Shown here piece by piece: positions 1-5,115 of a stretch of 5,982 nucleotides of DNA. Location of the stretch: assembly GCA_030643345.1 (NCBI GenBank), contig DAOWMA010000142.1, positions 1 to 5,982 of the forward strand, given 5' to 3'. The position numbers and the translations under genes are program-made. A model generated the notes under the pieces. The model saw only the letters and a list, made by a program, of their open reading frames with translations. It was not told where the DNA came from and made no database searches. Positions within the stretch are counted from its first letter, which is position 1; each line of letters begins with the position of its first letter. This stretch comes from Spirochaetaceae bacterium (GTDB lineage: Bacteria > Spirochaetota > Spirochaetia > B11-G9).

Positions 1-1113
1 CTGAGTGAGAATCTGGTGAAAATCATTGCTGTCAAGGTCATCAAGTTCTACACGTATAGGGAAACGCCCCTGAAGTTCCGGGATAAGGTCCGATGGTTTA
101 CTAATATGAAAAGCCCCGGCAGCAATAAACAGAATATGGGAAGTATCAACAATTCCATATTTTGTGTTTATCTTACTACCTTCTATTATGGGAAGAATAT
201 CCCGCTGAACACCCTCTCTGGAAACATCCGCCCCGGACCGGCCCTCTCTGGAAGTAACTTTGTCGATCTCATCAATAAATACTATTCCCATCTCCTCAAC
301 GCGTTCTTTCGCCATATCAGAAGCCCTGTCAGTATCCACCATCTTACTCATTTCATCTGCAAGAATAATTTCCTTTGCCCGCCTTACACTAACCTTTTTC
401 TTCTTCTTTTTGCCTCCAAAAATAGATCCGAGATTACCAATGTTAAGGTCCATCTCTTCAAAACTGGTACCGGAAAATATCTCTATAGAGGGGAAGCCAT
501 TGCCCGGAATATCAACATCTACGCTTTTGTCATCAAGCTTCCCGTCTCTAAGCATTTTTCTGAATTTTTCCCTTGTAGGTGCAGTGAGCTTATCTTCGGG
601 CTCTTTAATCTCTTCTGAAACTACCGGAAGAGAAGGCTGACCTGGCACTGCATCTTTTTTTGGAGGAACAGGTTTCTTTTTACCTACACCAGGAAGCAGC
701 AAATCGAGAAGTACCTCTTCTGTTCTTTTTTCAGCTTCTTCCTTTACGTTTTCAGACAGCTCTTTTTTTACCATCGTAAGACCAACACTCATCAGATCTC
801 TGATCATTGATTCAACATCCCGGCCAACGTAACCGACTTCGGTAAATTTAGTTGCTTCAACCTTTAGAAAGGGGGCCCCGCACAACTTTGACAGTCTTCG
901 GGCTATTTCAGTTTTACCTACTCCGGTAGGACCAATCATAATAATATTTTTCGGAGTAACTTCATCTACCAGAGATTCAGGTAAAAGTCTTCTGCGCATT
1001 CTATTCCGCAAAGCAATAGCCACAGCTTTTTTAGCTTTATTCTGGCCAATTATATATTTGTTAAGTTCCCTTACTATCTCTTTCGGGGTAAGTTTATCCA
1101 GATCTGTTTTCAT
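1..1113 (-). CDS. hslU: HslU (ClpY), AAA+ unfoldase of the HslUV protease, 3' end cut off
   Basis: HslU is the hexameric cytoplasmic ATPase that unfolds proteins and threads them into the HslV peptidase. The frame is open for 371 codons to the window edge. Seen in order: N-terminal AAA+ start (MKTDLDKLTPKEIV); Walker A GPTGVGKT at residues 61-68; pore-loop motif GYVG at 94-97; an inserted I-domain at about 110-250, rich in Lys, Pro and Glu; Walker B FIDEID at 279-284; and PELQGRFPIRVEL around 345-357 with the expected arginine-finger Arg at 350. By comparison with the 443-residue E. coli protein (numbering from memory), about 95-100 C-terminal residues are missing, including the tail that docks on HslV. 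The I-domain looks about 20 residues longer than in E. coli. The start is firm: the ATG overlaps the hslV stop (ATGA) and GGAGGG lies 6 nt upstream. Adjacent hslV confirms the assignment. Confidence 0.97.
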   Translation of the reverse strand, partial: MKTDLDKLTPKEIVRELNKYIIGQNKAKKAVAIALRNRMRRRLLPESLVDEVTPKNIIMIGPTGVGKTEIARRLSKLCGAPFLKVEATKFTEVGYVGRDVESMIRDLMSVGLTMVKKELSENVKEEAEKRTEEVLLDLLLPGVGKKKPVPPKKDAVPGQPSLPVVSEEIKEPEDKLTAPTREKFRKMLRDGKLDDKSVDVDIPGNGFPSIEIFSGTSFEEMDLNIGNLGSIFGGKKKKKKVSVRRAKEIILADEMSKMVDTDRASDMAKERVEEMGIVFIDEIDKVTSREGRSGADVSREGVQRDILPIIEGSKINTKYGIVDTSHILFIAAGAFHISKPSDLIPELQGRFPIRVELDDLDSNDFHQILTQ

Positions 1114-1643
1114 TCAATTCCCTCCAGAACAATGTTGTTGTTCGTATAAATACATATATCAGAAGCTATCTTTATACTCTTTTCTGCAATTTCCATTGCT
1201 GTGAATTTTGAGGAATCAAGGTATGCAAGTGCAGCTGCATAAGCGTAGTTTCCCCCGGAACCGATTGCAATAGCACCTTCATCAGGTTCCACTACGTCTC
1301 CTGTTCCTGAAATTAAAAGAGTTTTTGTTTTATCAGCTACAAGAAGCATAGCTTCCAGCTTTCTTAGAACACGATCTGTTCTCCACTCTTTGGCCAGCTC
1401 CACAGCCGCTCTGGTTATGTCCCCGTTATACTCTTTTACCTTTCCCTCAAACCTCTCAAACAAGGTAAAAGCATCAGCGGTAGCACCTGCAAAACCAACT
1501 ATAACCCGATCATCATACATTCTTCGTACTTTTCTGGCCCTGCCTTTCATAACAGTATTTCCAAAAGTCACCTGACCATCTCCAGCCATTGCAACAGCGT
1601 CATCCTTTCTGACTGCAATAATCGTTGTACCTCTAATTTCCAT
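1110..1643 (-). CDS. hslV: HslV (ClpQ), threonine peptidase of the HslUV protease
   Basis: HslV is the proteasome-beta-like double-ring peptidase that degrades substrates fed by HslU. The chosen start gives 177 residues (E. coli about 176). The mature enzyme should begin at Thr6 of MEIRGTTIIAVR after removal of a five-residue propeptide; the active-site nucleophile is that Thr1. In mature numbering Asp17 (AGDGQ), Lys33 (RARKVRR) and Ser124 (IGSGG) are in place, the expected catalytic set. DICIYTN near the C-terminus is also typical. The frame stays open to an upstream ATG at 1667, which would add eight residues (MEGGEEEN). Those codons are the purine-rich ribosome binding site read as protein, so the inner ATG is preferred. 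It overlaps hslU by 4 nt (ATGA), which suggests coupled synthesis of the two subunits. Function is near certain; the start is likely but not proven. Confidence 0.96.
   Translation of the reverse strand: MEIRGTTIIAVRKDDAVAMAGDGQVTFGNTVMKGRARKVRRMYDDRVIVGFAGATADAFTLFERFEGKVKEYNGDITRAAVELAKEWRTDRVLRKLEAMLLVADKTKTLLISGTGDVVEPDEGAIAIGSGGNYAYAAALAYLDSSKFTAMEIAEKSIKIASDICIYTNNNIVLEGIE
1120..1126 (-). promoter_or_regulatory. Ribosome binding site of hslU inside the end of hslV
   Basis: The minus strand reads GGAGGG followed by AATTGA and the hslU ATG at 1113. This is a near-ideal Shine-Dalgarno sequence with 6-nt spacing, lying wholly within the last hslV codons. It fixes the hslU start and allows independent as well as coupled initiation. 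Confidence 0.8.
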
Positions 1644-1646
1644 ATT

Positions 1647-1662
1647 TTCCTCTTCTCCACCT
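1647..1662 (-). promoter_or_regulatory. Ribosome binding site that decides the hslV start
   Basis: The minus strand reads AGGTGGAGAAGAGGAA, then AAT and the ATG at 1643. Two Shine-Dalgarno-like cores (GGAG and GAGG) precede this ATG at about 11 and 5 nt. The upstream ATG at 1667 has only a more distant GGGAG (about 13 nt away, inside the xerC end). This supports initiation at 1643. Confidence 0.65.
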
Positions 1663-1675
1663 TCCATTAGTTTTT

Positions 1676-2578
1676 CTATCTCCCATGAGGATGGGCCGCT
1701 CTATAGACATCCTTTAATCTGTCAATACCCACATGAGTATATACCTGTGTAGTTGAAATTGACGAATGTCCCAGCATAGCCTGGACAGCTCTTATACCAG
1801 CTCCATTGTTTAATAAATCCGTTGCAAAAGTATGCCGGAAGGTATGCGGACTGACATGCTTGTTAACACCTATAGCCCTTATATACTTATCCAGAATAAA
1901 GCGGATTCCTCTTGATGAAATACCATTCCCCTTCATATTTAATATAAGACTGGTAACTTCAGAAGAAACAGAATTATTAAGATGTCTCTTCCTGAGAGGA
2001 AGATACAGCATAACCTCTTCTGCAGTTCCTTTAGTAAGGAATACCCATCTGGATTTCCCACCCTTCCCATTAACAAGGGCCATCCTCTTCTTAAGGTCAA
2101 GGTCCTTAACCTTCATATCTGCCAACTCCGAAACTCTGCATCCGGTAGAATACAATAACTCGAGTATTACCCTGTCCCGAATACCTGCAAAATCATTTCT
2201 GGTCATTTTTATCATCATATCAATCTCATTAAAAGACAGAACATCCGGTATCTTTCTGCGGCCGCTAATACTGCGCACATGAGAAAAGGGATTAACTTTC
2301 AGAATATCGTATTTAACACAATACTTGTAAAAATTCTTTAAAGAAGATATTACTCTATTAATTGAAGATTCTGTAAGATTTTTTCTGGCAAGATTTCCAA
2401 TAAAACTTCTTACATTCCGGGGACCCGGATTATCAAAACTTAATTTTTCAGAATCAAGGAAATCATCGAACATCTCCAGATCATGCCTGTATGCCCGTAT
2501 GGAATTATCTGAAAGATTACGGACCGCAACAAGATAGTTTAAATAATTCATTTTATGTACTTCAAACGTGTTATTCAT
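1676..2578 (-). CDS. xerC: XerC, tyrosine site-specific recombinase
   Basis: XerC works with XerD at the chromosomal dif site to turn chromosome dimers into monomers before division. The protein is 300 residues, normal for the family. Residues about 5-95 form the SAM-like, core-binding N-terminal domain (LVAVRNLSDNSIRAYRHDL is characteristic), and 110-295 the catalytic domain. All catalytic residues are visible: Arg148 (GCRVSEL), Lys172 (GKGGKSR), His245 and Arg248 (SPHTFRHTFA), His271 (LGHSS) and nucleophile Tyr280 (QVYTHV). The ending VYRAAHP is XerC-like. The start ATG at 2578 has AAGGGAGG 9 nt upstream; an alternative Met10 has no such site. It begins 1 nt after the dprA stop and precedes hslV, as codV precedes codW in Bacillus. 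It is paralogous to the recombinase at 4171-5115. A phage or integron-type integrase is unlikely given the setting and standard length. Confidence 0.93.
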   Translation of the reverse strand: MNNTFEVHKMNYLNYLVAVRNLSDNSIRAYRHDLEMFDDFLDSEKLSFDNPGPRNVRSFIGNLARKNLTESSINRVISSLKNFYKYCVKYDILKVNPFSHVRSISGRRKIPDVLSFNEIDMMIKMTRNDFAGIRDRVILELLYSTGCRVSELADMKVKDLDLKKRMALVNGKGGKSRWVFLTKGTAEEVMLYLPLRKRHLNNSVSSEVTSLILNMKGNGISSRGIRFILDKYIRAIGVNKHVSPHTFRHTFATDLLNNGAGIRAVQAMLGHSSISTTQVYTHVGIDRLKDVYRAAHPHGR

Positions 2579-2579
2579 A

Positions 2580-3452
2580 CTAAACGGCCTCCCTTAAACT
2601 GATAATTTCTTCTATTGAATTAATAACACCTGCTCCTTCCAGTGAAAGCTTCAGACAACCAAGCCCCTTTTTACTGCTTAAAGAACAACTATGCACAAAA
2701 ACATCTCTACCCTGGTCCAGTGCAAATTCAGCCGTAATCAGAGCTCCGGATTTTTCCGGTGCTTCTACAACAACCACAGATCTGCTTAACCCGCTGATAA
2801 TTCTGTTACGGGCAGGGAAATTATATCTCAAAGGAGCAGTTCCCGGCGAATACTCACTTAATATTATGCCTCCCTGTTCCAGAATTTTATGCCCGAGATC
2901 TGTATTCTCCTTAGGGTAAATATAATCGATACCATTCCCAAGAACTGCAACTGTTATGCCCCTTCCCTTAACAGCACCGGCATGGGCGGCCTTATCGATC
3001 CCCGCTGCAAGACCGGAAACCAAATTAATATTCAGGGCCGCCATCTCCAATCCCAGATTATACGCAGCTTCGAAAGCCCCGGAGGACGCAAGCCTTGTAC
3101 CAACCACAGCAATTGAAGGGAATGTGTTATCCAGAGCCCCACCCTTTTTATAAAGAAGAAAAGGAGGATCATAAATTTCTCTCAACAGGGGAGGATAACT
3201 ACTATCCATGTAATGAATTACTTCTATATCAGAATGCTCAATATCATCAAGGACGGTATCTGTCTCAAGTTGATACTGCAAAGGATTATAGATCATCCCT
3301 GTTAATTTTTTACACAATAACTGTTCAAGCCCCTGATGATTCAAATTTACCAGGTCACCAATCGTAGAAAAACGTTCTAAAAGAATGAGCCTTTCACTGG
3401 TATTCAACCGGGGTATTCTGCTTATAAACAGCTGCATTACATTAGACATCAT
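2580..3452 (-). CDS. dprA: DprA/Smf, single-stranded-DNA-binding RecA loader
   Basis: DprA binds incoming or exposed single-stranded DNA in the cytoplasm and loads RecA. It is essential in natural transformation but present in many bacteria not known to be competent. The protein has 290 residues. Residues 1-75 are a poorly conserved helical N-terminal region. The DprA Rossmann-like fold covers about 80-280, with IAVVGTR (114-120), SGLAAGID (146-153), the DNA-binding signature NFPARNRIISGLS (211-223) and KSGALIT...GRDVFV (234-253). There is no C-terminal winged-helix domain; the protein ends at about the length of the short B. subtilis form. The usual PGS...G.N.LI..GA segment is replaced by HSCSLSSKKGLGCLKLSLEGA (254-274), which is divergent. 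The start ATGATG overlaps the TPR lipoprotein stop; the Shine-Dalgarno site (GGCGGG) is weak, so coupling may matter. No com genes are visible here, so a competence role is not shown. Confidence 0.92.
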   Translation of the reverse strand: MMSNVMQLFISRIPRLNTSERLILLERFSTIGDLVNLNHQGLEQLLCKKLTGMIYNPLQYQLETDTVLDDIEHSDIEVIHYMDSSYPPLLREIYDPPFLLYKKGGALDNTFPSIAVVGTRLASSGAFEAAYNLGLEMAALNINLVSGLAAGIDKAAHAGAVKGRGITVAVLGNGIDYIYPKENTDLGHKILEQGGIILSEYSPGTAPLRYNFPARNRIISGLSRSVVVVEAPEKSGALITAEFALDQGRDVFVHSCSLSSKKGLGCLKLSLEGAGVINSIEEIISLREAV

Positions 3453-4174
3453 AATTGTCCCGCCAAAAGAGAATCACGATTCCGCCCTGCCTGCTCTTTC
3501 ATTACATCATCCCAGGCATTTTCTGAAATATCATTGTACAGCTCTATGGCAGCATCAATATCTCCGGAAACAACTTTAAATCTGGCATATAATATTTTTG
3601 CCTCCCAGTTTTTTGGGTCCCGAAAAAGAATTTCCTCAAGAAGAGGTCCTGCTTTCTCCGGTTTTTCCAGGTCAAACATATAGAGGACCGATAATGCATA
3701 GAGTGCATTTGCATAACCTTTCCTGATCCTGATGGCAGTAAGATAATAGCTCTCAGCTTCATAGAATAAAGATAAACGTTTAGTCTCGTCTATTTCGGCT
3801 CTGGCGATATTAGCTTTTGAAAGACCTGCATAAAAGCTTAATACAGAATGAGTAGGATAAAAGTCCAAAGCTTTTTCAATATTCTCATAAGCATGATTAT
3901 ACATTCCAAGATCTATATACTCTAAAGCAAGCATTCTGTAATAGATCCCGATTTCTGCATTGGCTTTTACTACCCTCTCAACATCTTCAGTGTATTCTTT
4001 AATACCCTCTTCCAGTTCCTTAATTCTCTCTTTGGATATTTTCTCATTTTCATAATCCCCGGATTCAGTTTGAAGCAGCCTGTCAAGAATCTTTTTTCTT
4101 GTCTCATTACAGGAAGAAAGCAGAAAAAATGTCATTAAAATTAAAACTGCACAAAATACTATTTTTTTAATCAC
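3449..4174 (-). CDS. Putative TPR lipoprotein of unknown function
   Basis: A 241-residue protein I cannot name. Seen: an N-terminal lipoprotein signal with Lys3-Lys4, a hydrophobic stretch at 5-19 and the lipobox LSSC ending at Cys22, so export and lipid anchoring are likely. Residues 25-70 are highly charged and probably helical. About four TPR-like helical pairs follow: 74-107 (the clearest, with LALEYIDLGMYNHAYENIEKAL), about 108-151 (longer and less regular), 153-187 and 189-220. TPRs bind other proteins; here they would lie outside the inner membrane. The start is GTG, overlapping the xerD stop as GTGA, with AAGGGGG 4 nt upstream. Its stop overlaps dprA. From memory, Borrelia has a TPR protein (BB0298) between ftsZ and dprA, so it may be a conserved spirochaete gene at this locus. 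A role in envelope or division-site assembly is a guess from context. Confidence 0.85.
   Translation of the reverse strand: MIKKIVFCAVLILMTFFLLSSCNETRKKILDRLLQTESGDYENEKISKERIKELEEGIKEYTEDVERVVKANAEIGIYYRMLALEYIDLGMYNHAYENIEKALDFYPTHSVLSFYAGLSKANIARAEIDETKRLSLFYEAESYYLTAIRIRKGYANALYALSVLYMFDLEKPEKAGPLLEEILFRDPKNWEAKILYARFKVVSGDIDAAIELYNDISENAWDDVMKEQAGRNRDSLLAGQL
3459..3464 (-). promoter_or_regulatory. Weak ribosome binding site of dprA
   Basis: GGCGGG lies 6 nt before the tandem ATGATG at 3452 and 3449, one mismatch from GGAGGG. It is the weakest such site in the window. Because the TPR lipoprotein stop codon overlaps the first ATG, dprA may depend on translation of the gene before it. Either Met could start the protein; the difference is one residue. 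Confidence 0.5.
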
Positions 4175-5115
4175 ACTGCCCCCTTACCGGCATACCGGGA
4201 AACAGGGAAAACCGGTTTATCATTATTTTCATTCAGGGGATGAAAATCATCATGATCTCTCTGGAGATCACTATTCTGTACATGAGTATATATCTGCGTT
4301 GTGCTGATATCTGAATGGCCAAGAAGTTCCTGTACTATTCTAAGATCAGCCCCACCCTGAATAAGATGGGTTGCAAAAGAGTGACGGAGTGTATGAACTT
4401 TAGCATCAATTCCGGAGATATCTTTAATTTCTTTAAAGCGTTTCCACACACCCTTTCTTGAAATTCCCTTTCCCCGGATACTCAAAAAAATATGATCATC
4501 CTTAATACCATGCTTTATCAAAGAAGGTCGAACTTCATTTAAGTATTTACGCAGCCAGAGTTCAGCTTTTGATCCAAAAGGAACCAGCCTCTCCTTACCC
4601 CGCTTTCCATTAACACGTATAAGAGCATCCTCAAAAAACAGATTTCCCATAGTTAAAGAAACTGCTTCTGAAATTCTAAGACCACAGGAGTAAATAAGTT
4701 CAAATAATGATCTGTCCCTAAGCCCTAAAGGAGTATCAATAGAAATTGAATTCAAAAAATGATCTGTTTCCTCAGGTGAAAGGACGTTTGGCAATTTGTA
4801 ATTTTTCTTTTGAAATTCTATTTTCTCAGTTGGATTATCCTCCCGATATCCCTCATAGTTTAAAAATCTGAAAAAAGACCTTAAACAGCTTAAACTCTTG
4901 ATAATTGTAACAGAATCCAGTCCTTTACCATCCAAAAAAGAAAAGTACTTTATTAGATCTGCAGTTGTAATTCCTTCCAATTCAAGACTGTTTTCCAATA
5001 GAAAAATAAAAAATCTATCAATTTCCCTGCCATAAGTCTCACGCGTAAGATGCGAAAGCCTTAACTCGAGAAAAAGATAATCATCATATTCCTTTCTAAC
5101 AGTCTTACTATTCAT
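4171..5115 (-). CDS. xerD: XerD-type tyrosine site-specific recombinase
   Basis: Second Xer recombinase of the window and probable partner of XerC at dif. It has 314 residues: an N-terminal SAM-like DNA-binding domain (about 8-95, LRLSHLTRETYGREIDRF) and a catalytic domain (about 108-292). Catalytic residues are all present: Arg147 (GLRISE), Lys171 (NGKRGKER), His241 and Arg244 (VHTLRHSFATH), His267 (LGHSD) and Tyr276 (QIYTHV). GADLRIVQELLGHSD, ERLVPFG and the ending DHDDFHP resemble XerD more than XerC; the C/D assignment is likely, not certain. After the family's usual HP end there are about 21 extra residues (294-314) of unknown use. The ATG at 5115 follows directly on the ftsZ stop, with AGGAAGG 4 nt upstream inside ftsZ. 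Its own stop overlaps the TPR lipoprotein start. Confidence 0.9.
   Translation of the reverse strand: MNSKTVRKEYDDYLFLELRLSHLTRETYGREIDRFFIFLLENSLELEGITTADLIKYFSFLDGKGLDSVTIIKSLSCLRSFFRFLNYEGYREDNPTEKIEFQKKNYKLPNVLSPEETDHFLNSISIDTPLGLRDRSLFELIYSCGLRISEAVSLTMGNLFFEDALIRVNGKRGKERLVPFGSKAELWLRKYLNEVRPSLIKHGIKDDHIFLSIRGKGISRKGVWKRFKEIKDISGIDAKVHTLRHSFATHLIQGGADLRIVQELLGHSDISTTQIYTHVQNSDLQRDHDDFHPLNENNDKPVFPVSRYAGKGAV
4179..4185 (-). promoter_or_regulatory. Ribosome binding site supporting the GTG start of the TPR lipoprotein
   Basis: AAGGGGG lies 4 nt before the GTG at 4174. The next in-frame Met is residue 14, in the middle of the signal peptide, so starting there would destroy the Lys-Lys plus hydrophobic pattern. 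The GTG is therefore the credible start. Confidence 0.65.

Noticed and set aside
16..640. Two plus-strand open frames of 200 and 126 codons
   Set aside because: They lie antisense to hslU, whose minus-strand frame carries unmistakable motifs. Their translations are low-complexity or composition-driven and show no domain or good ribosome binding site.
763..769. Seven-A run in hslU (minus strand, A AAA AAA in frame) as a possible -1 frameshift site
   Set aside because: The heptamer fits the slippery pattern and a -1 shift would meet a stop within a few codons, but no stimulatory hairpin is evident and HslU is not known to be frameshifted. AAA-AAA codons are common in AT-rich genes.
1644..1675. 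xerC-hslV gap as promoter or terminator
   Set aside because: Only 32 bases, mostly a purine-rich ribosome binding site; no -10/-35 pair or hairpin fits.
1390..2282. Plus-strand frames opposite hslV and xerC
   Set aside because: Shadows of conserved minus-strand genes; no recognisable motif.
2416..2429. GC-rich inverted repeat TCCGGG-GA-CCCGGA inside xerC
   Set aside because: The arms are 6 bp with a 2-base spacer, too tight for a hairpin loop; there is no T-run, and it lies within coding sequence. Probably chance.
2889..3579. Several short plus-strand frames opposite dprA and the end of the TPR gene
   Set aside because: They overlap one another and dprA, and none has a plausible product or upstream signal.
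3544..3762. 72-codon minus-strand frame inside the TPR lipoprotein gene
   Set aside because: Out of frame with a gene whose TPR-like pattern is continuous through this stretch; composition looks like a shadow.
4179..4215. CCGG-rich short repeats at the xerD end as a possible terminator or dif-like site
   Set aside because: Stem arms are only 4 bp, and no 28-bp site with 11-bp dif-like arms could be recognised. The following A/T-rich codons belong to the lipoprotein signal peptide.
1731..4292. 13-base exact match (ACATGAGTATATA) at 1731-1743 and 4280-4292
   Set aside because: It encodes the shared YTHV motif at the active-site tyrosine of the two Xer paralogues. The flanks diverge, so it is homology rather than a mobile or regulatory repeat.
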